A stretch of 64,000 nucleotides of DNA from Euwallacea fornicatus (Eukaryota; Arthropoda; Insecta; Coleoptera; Curculionidae): positions 1,860,001 through 1,924,000 of the forward strand of contig NC_089542.1 of NCBI RefSeq assembly GCF_040115645.1. The letters are read 5' to 3'. The notes under the pieces were generated by a model. It was not told where the DNA came from. It did not search any database and saw only the letters and a list, made by a program, of their open reading frames with translations. The stretch's first letter is position 1; each line of letters opens with the position of its first letter. Shown piece after piece: positions 1-13,125 of the stretch. Made by a program: the position numbers and the translations under genes.

Positions 1-880
1 CTCCGCTCGTTACGAGCCGTATAATCTTTTTCTCTGCTTTTATATAAGTGCGCGCTTTCTATTTAATTTACTCCTAGGCCACTTGGTCGTAACACTTTTC
101 AGTAGTGATAGTGTAAAATTTCGAATTATCTATATATATCTTTGGTTCGCTTGGAAACAATTGAGGTACTTACAGTGCTGGCAGTGGCGCCCGGGGAAAG
201 ATGAGGGGGCTCACGGGTTACTAGACACATTTTCACTTGTGAATACGGCGCACAGGCATAAAAATATTTTAAGAATCAACTGCACATCAACACTCAGAAA
301 GACGAATTCGAATAGCGTGCGAAGGGCCCAGTGAAATGGTTCGAGGGCACGCACCTGCGCAATAGAGCGAAGTCCTTAAAGTTCCTACCTGGCTTAGAAC
401 CTCGCAAGGAAGGCCGTAGCGTATTATAGTAGTGCCATTTACGGCAGATGGGAGGTTGGGTTTCAAGGCCCATTTCCTTGAAGGCTTTTTTGCACCCCAT
501 ACGGACTAAGGTGAAAAAAGAGAGGGACTTTCCAGCTCAAATAAATAATCTACGCCAGTGATTTTTCGAAGCGCAGCTTCTTTATGGGTCCACAGTTTAC
601 TTGAATTATCCAGAAACAACTCATCAGAAGTGGAGAAAGGGGGCGAACGCCCATCTTTATCCCACGTCAGATACTCTATAATTTGCATATTTCCGTGTAA
701 TAAATTCGTATTTAAATCAAGTAACGTGCACCCCTGGTTTTTAGTAAAATAACTAGCATAAATCTGAAGATATTCTTATTTGAGTAGAATAACGGGCGGA
801 ATAGGGGCAAGGAAGGAAGGAGGTAGGCACCCACTGCAATCCATTCATAAACTCTTACATTTATAATTGACTCCCATTCA
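1..880. other. non-coding, no feature seen
   Basis: No open frame here has a recognisable domain, a plausible coding context or splice-linked partners. The short frames (up to 83 codons) overlap on both strands, as expected by chance. I see no tRNA-like box pair or rRNA segment. Confidence 0.6.
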
Positions 881-1570
881 AACGAGCTAAGTGCGCTACT
901 GACTTTCAATAAGTTAAAGTATTTATACAGTGTTTAAGAATTTCAAAGAATTCTGGTTTCGTTAAAGAAAAATAGAGGCGTAAAGGAGGGGGTCTCATTG
1001 TAAGCTGCGATGATTGTCTATTATTGTTTTCGAGGAAATTTGCTCTCAAAATTATATTTAAAATCTCTTAAAAGTTCTTATTTAGCTGAAAAAAAACCAC
1101 TGGGGTACTAAAAGAGACAAGAAAGGGGGGATCAGTGTTGAATTCAATATTCATTTAAAACTATTATAGTTTTGACGAGTTACGAGTATTGAAACCAGCA
1201 ACATACGCCACTGGTTCTCAAGGAAATAGACGCTTACACTGACGACTTAAAATGGTGCAGAAAATCTCTAAAATATCTTATTTAATGGGGATAAACGGGG
1301 TTGTGGAAGAGAGCGAGGGCCGCATTGCCCTCCTTTTTTTCAGATTACGAATTTATGACCGTTAAAACAATTCACCTCTGTCACTGATGTTCTAGAGAAA
1401 AAAACTTAAAAGGACAGTTAAAATCTCTAAACATTTGCGGTAATTGGACAAGAATCGACAAGCTGAACCGGTAGTCCTGCGACGATTGGGAGGCATAGAG
1501 AAAGGAGGGCTGCGCTACTGATTTTATACAGAGTGAAGTAAAAAAAAAAAAAAAAAGAACGTTTGGAACA
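881..1570 (+). repeat. weak diverged local repeat
   Basis: The phrase AAAATCTCTNAAA recurs near 1059, 1264 and 1420. The phrase GCGCTACTGA followed by TTTATACAG occurs near 892 and again near 1514. Copies are partial and highly diverged, with spacing of about 160-205 bp. This is the weakest of the repeat arrays in the window. Confidence 0.35.
1540..1556 (+). repeat. A17 homopolymer run
   Basis: Seventeen consecutive A residues. No target-site duplication or retroposed coding sequence is visible upstream, so I do not call it a retrotransposon tail. Confidence 0.8.
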
Positions 1571-2279
1571 CCAGTTTATTCATGTCAGTTCGGGATAGTT
1601 CGGGTCCTTGTAGCTGGAATTGAACACCATTTTACGACGAAATTCTGAGACAGCAAAGCAGAAAGGGGCAAAAAAGTCATACATCAACCAAGGCAATTTC
1701 GCCCTCTTTTAACACGTTTCTCATGAAATCCTGAGTGACGTTTGGGCCTTAAACAGGTGTCTCAAGTCACTTTTGTCATCAACGAGCCATTTCAAGATCA
1801 ACCGCAAACATTATTACCGCATAATGGGGCCCTTCGGCGTATGCCCATTCATGTGGCGCTTAAATTCCGTATACGGCCCGTGGGGCAGGTCTCGGGTTTC
1901 TTTCTTCAATTAACAAGTGCACATCGACCCGTTTCAGCTTATTTATCCTAGATTTATGATGTACAACCGAGACGGACGGACGATAATCGATTTCGACACC
2001 TCAGGATTGTGTATGGAAAGTCGACTCGAATTATTTTAGAATTTATTGCGGTGTAAACTGAGCCAAAGGTACCCTCTTTAATGTAATTACGCAATAGAGG
2101 TTGTAATCTGTCATTGGACGACGTAAGAGGGATGAATGTGGGACTCGGGAAACCTATTTCTTAACGTGAACGAATGCTCGGTCATAGTCATTTTCTTAAT
2201 GGCTGGAAATAGAGTAACTATGGGCTGCAGCAGTGAAGATTAATAAAGTGCGATATAAATGAGCGTGAAAATTATAGGT
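1571..2279. other. non-coding, no feature seen
   Basis: No supported gene or RNA. The longest frame (1742-1951, plus) has no recognisable similarity. Confidence 0.55.
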
Positions 2280-4159
2280 GAAATGGACAAATTTGATGGA
2301 ATGGCTTGGAGGATGACCGAATTTCGAACATATGATTTGGTCAAAACCAAAGAAACAGCAAATCAGGGATTATAAATTTGTGATTCCTGCCCCCTTATGT
2401 AGGAAAGTATGATTCAGATTTGATTTGTTGTAATAGGCCAGTAATATACCTTTTTCCCAAATCGAAAGAACAAGCCTCACGTGAGCCGAACATGTCAAAC
2501 CACACCCCTTCACGAGCATGAACGAGCGAAATATGCCAAATTTTATGAAAGGGCCGGCAGAATCACAGGATCTAAGATATAGTGATTTTTTCGAGAAAAA
2601 AAAACCTGTATTTGGTCCTCTGTGTACCAAATCTGCGAATATTACTTCCTTCTTACACCTCAAAAGTTAAATTCCTGTGAGAGTCGATTCAACGGTCGTC
2701 TAAGTTGAATCACCGGATTTCCGTCCAAGTGATTTCTCCGACTGACGTTAACTTGATTTTTGACTTCTCGAGGTCAAATCCTCAAACAAAACCACATTTT
2801 CTTTTAATATCCTGGGGGCCTCACGCACTAAAACAACTGTGCTAAAACCCAAGCTACCCTCATATTCTACCTGGGGTTGCATCTGCTGACCATATTTCTG
2901 GTCCGAATTCCTACTACGACCCTCAGGTAGTTTTTCAAGAGGCCTCCTAGGCAATTGCCGGATTTAACCTCACATTCTGACGAAGACAGTTAAAAAGCTG
3001 CAAGTTTAGGAACGGAGCCCTTCACTCCGTCCCTGAACCGGCAGTCAAAGAGAGGGCGAGGATTAGTAACATGAACGCGGGCCCCAGGGTGACAGGCGGC
3101 CCCTCTGTAGAGGGGCTCGTTCAACCGACCTCGCCACCCTTCTCGGAACTCCGACCGGGGCTGACGCCACCGCCGCTATAGCTGCCTTGTTTTTCGACCC
3201 TACTGCAAGGTTGCCACGCTTCGCCTTCCGAAATATCTGACCATCAAACGCACCTAGTCTAGATGCCCAGCGTGTGTAGTGGACAACTGACCTTCCGGAC
3301 AGTTGCGGTAATGGTCCAACTGTCCCTACAAAAATTGTGAAAAATGTTGGAAGGGTTGCGCGGAGGAGACGGCAACGCCGCTCCGAGGTAGGGTCGATTT
3401 ATGGGGCGCATTGGTTTGGCAAAATTCGTCGCACGGATGTATGGACGGTTATTTTTCGAACTGTCAGGGTAAATGGGTCGTAATACGGCCGAATTTAGAA
3501 CACGTTTGCGCGAGCCCGCTAGAGCAGAACTTCACAGTCAGAATGGCCGTAAAGTGGTACGGAAATATCTAACTACCAAGAGACAAGATCGGCTTAAAAT
3601 AGACGTTTAATCTGTCATTTTGGCCACCTTGGAAAAAGAGAGGAGCAATCTTAAATTCCAAAATGCAGTCTCCAGGTCGTTGCCTCATGACATGTGCCCA
3701 TGCAAATAAATTTATGCCATATTTAACCGTCAGGATGCCAATTTGAGTCCGATGCGTTTTTTTTTCTAAAAATCGTCTCGTCTTGCACAAAAAGATTGTC
3801 CCGCGGGATCACCAGATCTAACCCAAAGTGATTTCACTATAAAATTGATTTATTGAGACTTATATTGTTCAGTAATGCTGGCGCTGGGTCGCTGGTTCAT
3901 CTAATGCGCGGGAGCAACAGAATTTAATAGGAACGCCCGATCTAGCTCAATGAAATGTTTCCCGAAACCGCCTTAGCAGGCCCGCTACTTAGTAGAATTG
4001 CATCGAAGCTGCTTCTCTCCTCCACACACACCTCTTTCTCTGACCTACGAAACTCGAAACCCTAGAAAGAAATGAAAAGAATGTACAAACGTCGTATGTA
4101 AATAGGAGTGGGAGTCGAAAAAGTCGCAAACCTCGACTCCTTTCCCTTTCAGTCAGATT

Positions 4160-4790
4160 TAAATGCGCCCCAAACAGTATACAACCGTCCCTGCCACGAA
4201 CAAAGTGATCCTTTTTCGAAGTTTAAATTTCTCATCTCCCTTTCGCGTGGGGGAGCGGGGCCCCATTAATTTTCTCGAGAGGGGCGCTCGCTCTCCCGAA
4301 ATATATCCCCCTTACGTTCGCCGTATTACTCTTCGTCTCGTTTCGAAACAGGATCGGGCTCAGACCCGTCCGGCTGTTGGTGGCTCGGCGTAGAGTGGCT
4401 GCGCCCGGCCCTGAGTCGAACGGGGGCAAAAACAGACTACGCGGCAAAAAACAACCCCTGCCAGCTAAAAAGAGAGGACTCCTGCCGCCGTCGATCCGAA
4501 CATTCCAAATTAAAACGACGTAGCAACCCGAGCGGCGCGTCGTAGTTTGTTTTTGCCGGCGTCATCAGGAGGGAAAGGGGAACGGGGGTTTCCGGCCAAT
4601 GAGAGCGCGGAACGTTCCCCCTGCCACCCTCGTTGCGGCTTTGCGGACCCCCCAGAGCGCTGGGGGTTTGCGAGCGATAACGAACCGAGCAGGGTTTTAT
4701 TTTCGAATTTCGCCGGAAGGTCAGAGGTGAAACTCTTTAGCGTTAATCATCCTTTTCCTGCTACTCCTCGAACTTGAATACTAGAATCAA
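4160..4790. other. CpG-rich interval
   Basis: This interval is clearly richer in G+C and CpG than the surrounding AT-rich DNA. Frames of 71-76 codons on both strands reflect the scarcity of AT-rich stop codons and show no known domain. It could be a promoter or 5' exon of an unseen transcript, but there is no start, splice or downstream coding exon to confirm that. Confidence 0.3.
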
Positions 4791-4796
4791 AACAAA

Positions 4797-4842
4797 TTGA
4801 AAGCGCCTAATATTTAGTAGTTTTAGTAGTAGGCGCTTTCAA
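4797..4842. repeat. perfect 13-bp inverted repeat (hairpin)
   Basis: TTGAAAGCGCCTA at 4797-4809 is the exact reverse complement of TAGGCGCTTTCAA at 4830-4842, with a 20-nt AT-rich loop. The stem is too short for a typical microRNA precursor. It may be a palindromic protein-binding site or the remains of transposon termini. Confidence 0.75.
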
Positions 4843-6747
4843 ACGCTTCTCCAGAGTTCTTGGAGCGCATTTGAACTCAGCTGCAGGGTGTTTTTTTAAC
4901 GTTGTTTTTGAGGTAATTTCGAAAATAGCTCTTCACCGTACTGCATGCAGGGCAATGTCGCAAAGCGCCTGCGTAAGAGGGCGGGCTCTGTGAGCCATAT
5001 CAATACTCGGAGCGCCCTCCCACCACCTACGGGGGGAGATGGAAGCAAAAAAAGCACGTGGCATCGCGGCAGTTTTAATGCAATTATCTGTTATTGTGTT
5101 CGGGGAGTTATCCCAGTGGATTCACGTGGAACTCTGCTGGTTTTTGGAGGGAGTCGCTTTTTTCGAGCGGCGACATGACGGGAGAGTCGATTTTGTTTTT
5201 GAAGCCGTAGTTTTTGCCGCCCGGAGGGGATGACCGGCAAGATTACCAGATTTAGGCCCTGGCGACAAATCTGCGCTGTACTAGAACAGTTCTGGGTGTT
5301 CATAGGAACATCCTTAATAATGACAATCATTTGAGATGTTCTTTGGTGACGCAAAGAAATATTCGTGAGATTACTAGGGATGTGCTGTTATTATCATACC
5401 TTAGTGCCTTCGCGTGCCTGCCCTCGCCTACGCACTCCCATTCTCCGAGAAAGGTCTAACTAACCTGAAACAAGAAAAAAACAAAAAGTAAATACTTAAT
5501 TCTCTCTCTTTCTCTCATCAATTCAATCTCGCATCGATGGAATTCTAACTAGCGACAATCTGGACATTGCGGGGCTTTTACGAGAGAGCCGTGCCAAGTG
5601 AGTACCGTTACGCCGGTTGCATAGTTGAGAATTAAGCCCGACGTGCCGGAATTAAGGCTATCTAACAGGCAGCGCAGCGGGCTTTTTATTTCACTCGACT
5701 ATCGGAAAACCCGACTTAGGCGTTGGATTTCTCTTTTCAACAATGGTACTGCTCTGGGTACTCAAGCGACCTAACGGAAACTTCGTCAGAAGCCGAATAC
5801 AGATGTTTGGTTGCTCTGAGAACCGAGCCATACACTCTGGAAAGCTCTTAGAGATAATAAGGAAACCTAGAGAAAGTGTTGTCCAGCGAACTAGAGCACG
5901 CTCAAGATCCTAGAGGTCCTCACGGAATAGGTTGAATAACATGAACATGACAATAGTAACCGCAGGCCCCTATAATTATTAATGTGAAGCAAGAAAGCGG
6001 CCGAAGTAGTGCAGGGCATTGACCTGAACTCGATAGGGAATTTGAAAGTCCCTAAAGTTCTTTCTCAAGTGGCAGCATTTTGACAGCTCGTTCCGGTATT
6101 CTCATGATTCTACCAATTAAAGCCTTAGGTGAAATGTTGGCGGCTAGTTTAAGATGACCGACTTCATATGAGGTGATGTGACGTCGAAATGGCAAATTTG
6201 ACGAGATGGCCGGCACGTTGACCAGATCAGAGTAATAGTGGTATATGCAAAATCAATTAAACGAGCCTCATGGGTACCAAAGCTGCAATTCGTATGTCTT
6301 ACGGAGCAAATATTTACTATGTTTCTCGAAATGGTCGTTCAGGTCTTGATTCCCATTTAATTATTAATTCCGGCAGAAATTTAGTACGGTTCTATAATAT
6401 ATTGGAGATGTTCTGGGGCATTTAGAGCTGCGAATCACTCTGAAAACATTTTTTTTTAATGTTCTTCCATGCGTGGGATGTATATTAACAAAAGTCCGGG
6501 TCTGTACCGATTTGGGGCCCCCGGTAACGACGTGGGCCGATATCGGCCGAACGTTGTGTCTAAACTTATCGCTCGAAGGGGGTTCGGTAAGGTCGAATTT
6601 CGCTCGTTTCGGTGTGCTCTGCGCGCAGCGCCATGGCCGTATGCGCGCTCTCACGGCAAAACAAACAACGTCGAGTTTCTTGGCTCGTAACCGTTCACAA
6701 TAAGGCGAGGAGAAACGTTTTCGAACCACTTGTTTACTTCGCATTCG

Positions 6748-6775
6748 TTATTATTATTATTATTATTATTATTAT
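6748..6775 (+). repeat. (TTA)9 microsatellite
   Basis: Nine uninterrupted TTA units. The overlapping minus-strand frame with a run of Asn codons is a by-product of the repeat, not a gene. Confidence 0.95.
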
Positions 6776-7169
6776 TTCTCCAGAAGCCTAAAAATAGGCC
6801 GGGAAGTTGATGTTTATGGTTCACTCGACATCTCAGGAAAGAATATCTCCCTGAACGATCACTAGATGGCCTTACTCTGTTACGCACAAAGACAACGGCC
6901 TTGTCCCAGTTGCATTTCAACTCGGGGAATTTCCTAATGTAATGCGACTTTAATTTCGGTTGGCCCACACCAGGCCGATGTCACAACCGATCCACTGTCG
7001 CCAAACTAACGGGAAAATCCCATTCATACAGGTGCCCTTTTGTCACGTACCTAATTTCGCCCGAGGTGTTTGTTTACATTCTTCGGTGCCGACAAGTGCA
7101 TCCCCACATGCAACGCCTTATTATTACCCTCGCTCGACTAACCGAGAACTGTTGAATGAAACTTTGTGT

Positions 7170-7171
<2 letters not shown>

Positions 7172-7225
<54 letters not shown>
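7172..7225 (+). repeat. (GT)27 microsatellite
   Basis: About 54 bp of uninterrupted GT repeat, preceded by a short imperfect GT stretch. The overlapping Cys-Val and Thr-His frames are artefacts of the repeat. Confidence 0.95.
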
Positions 7226-7228
<3 letters not shown>

Positions 7229-7299
7229 GGTGTGCGGCAAGGGAGAGAACTTGTTGATTAACGGATGGGAGTTTCGATAGTTTAAATGGGGTCAAGGTG

Positions 7300-8110
7300 G
7301 TGGGGCTCCATCGCGGGCGAGAGACCGAAAAATATTTTTCTCGTGCCGAATCATAAGACTGTAAAAAGAAAAAAGTCCTGCGGTTTGTTTCTCTAGCTTA
7401 GACTTACTCACAAAGACTCAGGAGTATGATGTTCAGATCTAAACATTTTTGTGTTGTTCTCGGGGATGAACCTGGTTGGCTACAGTCCTCGACTCCCACG
7501 CCTGGGACAGAGGCGGGCGAACCGGAAAATATATTTCTTTGTGTCTGATCTTGTAGCAGTAAAGAAAGACTGATCAGTGCAAAGTTTCGGCTTTCTACTA
7601 CAGCTTTTTCTAATAAAAGTTCGGGTCTGAAGGTTTGTTTTGTACCTTAGATAGGTAATTCTGCTGTTTTGCTATGCTCCCAGCTCTGGATTTTTCTGTG
7701 CCTCGAATCTTGTAATAGTAAAGCGTGAGAAGAGCGACGTTTTGGGCCTCTGGTCTAACTTTCCCCATTAAACTTTCCACTATATTCCGGCGACCACACC
7801 GGAACACCTTTTTCTTAGTGTACATCCCGAAGAGGGAAAATCCAACGCTTGTTCGACGAAACGAGTCCCCCCTTCAAGAGCAAGAGAACGGACGAGATTT
7901 AGGTTCGAACTTCTCTGTGACATTTCTAGGGGACAACTAAGGGCTCCCGCATTTGCCTTCTCTTAAATCGGCGACTGCAATGAATTACATGCTTCTTCGT
8001 GTAAAATATTATAAACGTGAAGCGTGACGAGTATAAATATTTAGGTTTCTGATGTAGATTCTCCCATTAAAGCTCAGCAGTATGAAATGAGGTCTGAAGA
8101 TATCTCACAT
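7300..8110 (+). repeat. diverged tandem array, period about 160-200 bp
   Basis: Two marker phrases recur in the same order. The first (GGCGA...CCGAAAAATATTTTTCT) is near 7313, 7509 and 7785. The second (TCTTGTAATAGTAAAGCGTG and variants) is near 7350, 7547, 7706 and 8010. A third piece (CCCATTAAA) follows at 7765 and 8070. The repeated order at similar spacing indicates decayed tandem units rather than chance words. Confidence 0.55.
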
Positions 8111-10489
8111 ACCGCTAGAGGATGATTCCGTTTTCTCGTCATAGTAAATCGCCAAATCCGGGGCTGCGGCGAACAGATCGCAGAAGATTTTCTTGGTCAT
8201 GGCTGAGCCCCCTTAAGGACAACTTCGCTCTATCGCAGGTCAACATCTGCAGGCCATCATTCTTCGACCCGAGGTTAGATGGTTAGCGAACAGCCCTGCT
8301 GCTTACTGAGCTGGTTGTTTTTCTTGCTATAAAACCTCAAAACCGCAAAATAATGCCATTTACGAGTTTTTTCTGTCACGGGTATTGAACTCGTTACAAA
8401 AGCATGGTGTCGAGACGCGGCGTTCCATCTGCCAGTTCTTAGACTCGACTCTGGTCCTCCGCCATTCGGGGAGGTCGGGCTTGTCCATTAGGCAATATCT
8501 TCCCAGCGCAGATATATGGAACGGGAAGTTGAGCCCCGATTTTCTGGCCGCTAACTATCTTCGGACGGTGAGTTCAGGTTTCTGTCATTCACCTTGTTTC
8601 GACATTCCGGCCTCCTCACTAAGGCGAATAAGATACGCCTGATGGCGTTTTCTCTCCTTTCATCTTTCGAAGCGTTGGTCTTATTGACGACTTAAATTTC
8701 TTCGGTATTGTCCAGGTACATGGGACAGGGGTTTTACGTTCTTGTCGCTATCGCTGAAAGACGACTGTCGCTCATGATGCGAAGTTTCTTGGTCGCATTG
8801 GACAAATTCCAGATACTCTTGTCCAACGTGTTTTCGCAGCTACTACCGAGGGATGAGTGTGATTTTCTCTTGGGCCTCAATGCAGGCAACTCAGCATGTG
8901 GAGCGTTGCAGGTAGTGCTCGCTAGGGGCGGGTACGTCAACTGCCGACGGTGTGGTGGTGGCCTCTTCAAACCACCGACCTCACGCTCGAGACGTGTGCA
9001 ATATCTCCACTCTAAATCATCAAAACCCACTGAAATAATCAGAGAATGTCGCTGGCGCTAAAACAAATGCGACCGCTTAATCACCGGTGATTTATCTATT
9101 TCCCGCACGGAAAAGGAAATACACACGCCGGACGGCGCTTCCTCGCCAAATCGGTGCCAAGAATGCAGAGCAATTAGACGTTCCGACACCTGTTTATCTC
9201 CCAGACGTAAATAATCAATTAGCCGCCGTCCGGAGGGGGAGAAACAATATCGGCCGTGACCCGGCAATAACTAGATCGACCGCGCGAAAACCACATAAAA
9301 CAACAAACCATCAATCCAAGGGGGGGGGGGGGGGAGAAGGGGGAAATCTCTTTAGCGGCTGCGGCACTAACCTGACCCAACGACGCGATCATATTTTCAT
9401 GTCACATGTGATGCGCCTCCTGAGCCTAAATCGCATTGTCGCGTGCCGATGTCATCGCCTACGCAATCGTTACCGCCTAGGAAATAATTGCGAAAACCCC
9501 TAGAAATTCTTCTTCTCCCCCTTTTGTCTGTCAAACGTCTTTTTCTGTCAAATATCAAAGGATCAATCTGATAAATCTCCTCCGCTGCGAACACAGGTTT
9601 AAATCCAGCTTGTCGGGCGGTCGATATCCCGACCTTTTCGACTATTAGAGCAGTAAAAACGAGGCCTAACTGCCAGGTAAATGAGACCGGGTCCATTGAC
9701 CCCGCCGGCAGACGGAAGGAATCCCCACAAATACCTAATAAACGGAGGAAAGGGTCTCCCTGACCCGATTCCGCGACTTGGCAACCCCCCCGATGATATG
9801 CCGTCGTCCCGATCAAGTGTAAACACGTAATAACGTCATTAACTTTTAACGAGTGTTGTGTGTGTAAAGTGCGGCAGTCGTGACGTCGCTCTGAAAAGGC
9901 TTAATCGACATTGACCGAGTTAAAAAGCCATCAATAAAACAAATCGGTCGAGAGGGAATCACAATTAAAAAACAATAAGCGGGCCGAGCCCTCGCGCGAT
10001 GCACGTAAAAAACGGGTTTTATTTATTATTTTCGGCGTCGAAAGCGAACGAAAGTGAAATTATTTATTGATATTGTTGCACAGTGGCGGATCGAGCTGTG
10101 GGAAGTACCAATAACACCCGAGAAGTCTCGTCGATAATGAGGCACATCTCTAGTCGACGAAATTAAAAATCCCGCATCCTCTTCTTCTTCTTCCTCTCCT
10201 AGGAATGCGATGGCCATTCGGCGCTGCCAACGTCCGACCTGACCTGAGTCAACTGCGTCATTATGGATTCAAGATCCTTCATGAAGAAATATGTTCTCCG
10301 GCGAGACCGCCACCATCTCAGCTCTGGCAGTTTAAAGGGAAACGCAATAGTTTAGTTTTAGTTCGGTCAGAAATGGCTGAAGTTCCTCTCTGAGCAATGA
10401 CGCGAGCTCGGAGAGATTCTATAGTGAGAGCGAAGAAAACTCCTATAGAGAGAAAGCCGACTTTTTCGCGTGTCATTCCCAAATCTACG
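8111..10489. other. non-coding interval with a G15 run
   Basis: No coding region is supported, although frames of 117-139 codons exist in the CpG-richer parts (8708-9061 plus, 9087-9503 plus, 9397-9816 minus). They lack recognisable domains, overlap one another and carry long G- or C-derived homopolymer stretches. A 15-nt G run lies at 9320-9334. The part around 9840-10200 is AT-rich with short conserved-looking words and could be regulatory. Confidence 0.5.
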
Positions 10490-11270
10490 CCGCTTGCTCT
10501 CTGCTAGGGAGGTTTTTCACGTATCGATTTTCACCTCTATGGAACGTGGCGGCGTAAGTGAAGACCGCTAATTGCTGCTTTTGACACACGACAGGTAGAC
10601 ACCAGACGACCCACGAGCTGTTCTAAAAATCTTTAGCTGCGAGGAAACTGGGAGAAGATATTTTCTCTATAACCGACTTAAATTCTCTGGACTCCGAGAG
10701 CGACTTTCGAGCGCATCTGTGACTGTGAACAAAAGGCGTCTGGCTAGCTGTTCACCAACGACTTGGAGGGGTGTAATGGATCTCTCATCAGATGCAGGGG
10801 TAGTGCAGTGGCACATCTAGGAAATCCGCGAGGAAATTGCTAAGGGATGCTAGGGAGGTGATAAATCCGTATATGATGAAGCTGGGAAGTCGATACGTTA
10901 ATATCATCCCTAACCTAGAACGCCGTCTTTACTCCCTGCTAGGGATGGCGTTAGCGTATCGTCTGTCTTAATGGCCCACATTTTGTTTTAAAGATGTTAT
11001 TTTCACCTTCAAATCGCCAACAAGTGGCATCTCTACTAAAGTAAAGGACGTAATTATTTTTCGTTTAAAAAAAAACCTTAATTACTTCATAGTTCGATTC
11101 GAAAGGAGCGGATGCTCATGCAGCCGCGAAGCACTGTCCTTGCGACACTTAAAAGACCCGCAATCGCAATTTCGGCGTTTCCCAATATTGCCCGTCTAGG
11201 TACTCCGTCCAGTCCCCGTGCTACCCTGTTTACTCCCCGCTAGGAATGTGGTCCGCGAACGATTCCTAGA
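10490..11270 (+). repeat. repeated CTCCCTGCTAGGGA box
   Basis: The word GCTAGGGA or a close variant occurs near 10502, 10848, 10939 and 11240. At three of these it is preceded by CTCYCY and followed, about 12-20 nt on, by a sequence like CGTATCG. The core is itself partly palindromic (CCCTGCTAGGGA). Spacing is 90-350 bp. Confidence 0.45.
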
Positions 11271-11399
11271 CGAGCGCGAAGCACTACAGGCGAATCGTCA
11301 AGCATTCATCGCGCTTTAGGTTGCTCCAACATTTGAAGTTCCCTACATTGCAAGTTGGACGTTCTAATCTAGAACTTTCTGCTAAGCATGTGTTCGTCT

Positions 11400-11900
11400 A
11401 TCGATGGCTTGGGGGTACGGAACCTCCGTACGAACTACGACACTGTTTGATATAATTCAAGCGCCACTTAATATGGAAATGAAAAAGCATATCGATGAAT
11501 GACGCAAGCGTTTGAGCGATTAAAGCGATTACAATAATTTTTACGGGCACGCGCCGGACGCGGCCAATTAAACATGTAAACACAGTCGGTGGCACAAACA
11601 ATGAAATATTTATCTCGACGTATTTACATAAAAATACTATTACTAGGTCATAATTAATAATCGGTTTCACATGGAAGCCGTTACCTATCTCAACGAGGCG
11701 CGCGTTGGCTGACTTGTTGATATGTCATCTTTTTAAAAGCCATTATTCAATTTGTAAACACACATAATCGTATTTTTATGCTTCTCCACTTCCCATTCAT
11801 AACAGACAATAAAGTGTATTAATGCGTCGCGTGCCGGGATGCTCGGCAAACAATGATTTAAGTGGTTTATAAATAGGCGAAAGGTGTCTTCCGAAATCTT
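11400..11900. promoter_or_regulatory. candidate AT-rich enhancer block
   Basis: A unique, non-repetitive stretch dense in homeodomain-type cores (CAATTAAAC, TAATTAATAATC, CCATTCATAA) and a forkhead-like ACATGTAAACA. It looks like insect developmental enhancers but has no direct proof. Conservation between related genomes would be the test. Confidence 0.22.
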
Positions 11901-13125
11901 TTGTCGGATTGCCTACGTCGAGTATGATGATTTATTGCCTTGAAGCACAGCTGATGGGAAAATCGATACTGGAAGACATGCATCCTATCAAAGCGAAGGT
12001 CGATAACGCAGACAATTCTATTAATCGCTTTGACGTAAGAAGAACCGCTGCCCACCTTAGCGAAACGAACTTCACTTTCAAAGGAAATTCCAATATGGTC
12101 CGAGCAACCGAACTCGATGGTTGGAAAAGATTGACCTCTGAAACTCCTCAATATAGCGATTTTTTTTTTTTTTAATGTAGCTTCAAAGCAAAGAGGACGT
12201 CATCGGTCCAGCCTCATCGCCCTCAATTGGATTTGCCGATTTCCAAAAATCCTAACTTCGTTGTTTTCGTTGCACCTTTGAAGCAAAAGGAGCCAAGCTC
12301 GACTCCTCAGTGCAGGCCGACCTCTACAGCTCAGCCTGCACTACCGTTAAAATCTCCGACATAGGGGTTTGCGTTGTGCGTTTCGAGTAGTTTGAGTTGC
12401 GAGATTGAGTGGTCCCTTAACGAGATACCGCAAATACCCACAACAGCGTCGCTCGTGTGTAAAACCCATTCAAACTCCCTTAATATGATGTCACAGCGGG
12501 ATCGCATAAAAGGCAAGACGTCTCGGAAGTCGTGAATGGAGTTCACTTTCGATTACGCAAAGATTAAGACCGGCCACGTTCCCATCAAAATCGGCGCTTT
12601 GGTGTCGCATGAGCCCCTCGAGATGGGATTGCCGCTGCGGCCATTCTAGTCCCTTTTTTTCGTCGGGGTCAGTAGCGAACTAAGACTATGGCTAGCGGAA
12701 AAGGGGGGCGAGAAAAAAATCAGTGCGCCTCTGGACTTCTTCCTGGTTTCTCCCTTATTTTAAGTTTTCTCGGTAATGACGGACGGTCTCGCCGCCGTCG
12801 TTTTTTAATGGGTTATTGGATTCCCTTGACGCGGCCAGACGAGATGCTATCGCCCGATCGCAACAAGTGAGTTATCACTTTGACTTTGAAACTACTGCGT
12901 CGTGACCCTTTTTCTTTTACGCTCAAGGACGTTCTGATAAACTTCGAATAGCAAGAGTTATAGCAAACAAAACGCCTCACCAGCGCCTAAATTGGGCTAG
13001 ACCCAGGTTCACGTTGGGTCTAATCCAATTAGGCCCACTATTCCGATCATCAACGGAAAATCAAGGGTTCGGACAGCTTTCAATGAAAGTGCACGTTGAG
13101 TAGGTCGTGACAGTTGGAAAACACC
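11901..13125. other. non-coding, no feature seen
   Basis: Frames of 88-94 codons overlap on opposite strands at 11867-12175 without recognisable similarity. No RNA gene is seen. Confidence 0.5.

Larger units (their letters stand above)
2280..6350 (+). repeat. dispersed copies of one old repeat family
   Basis: Several stretches share an order of words: ATGGCAAATTTGA, then GGCCGGCA, then GATCACCAGATCTAA, then ATAGTGATT. The clearest copies are at about 2285-2340, 2533-2600, 3715-3838 and 6185-6245. Fragments of the middle word also occur near 2708 and 5240. Copies are too diverged to define ends, and no open frame is shared. They look like remnants of one ancient element or a decayed long-unit tandem array. 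Confidence 0.4.

Noticed and set aside
4700..4760. Short likeness to 18S rRNA (GGTCAGAGGTGAAACTCTTT)
   Set aside because: The match is confined to about 16 bp, and the flanks do not follow 18S order. Treated as chance.
6364..6968. Minus frames of 105-126 codons
   Set aside because: One runs through the TTA microsatellite, giving poly-Asn, and none shows a domain or splice partner.
6960..7295. Frames with Cys-Val and Thr-His runs
   Set aside because: Produced by the GT dinucleotide repeat.
8708..9816. Overlapping frames of 117-139 codons on both strands
   Set aside because: No recognisable similarity, mutual overlap, and locally higher GC that lengthens chance frames.
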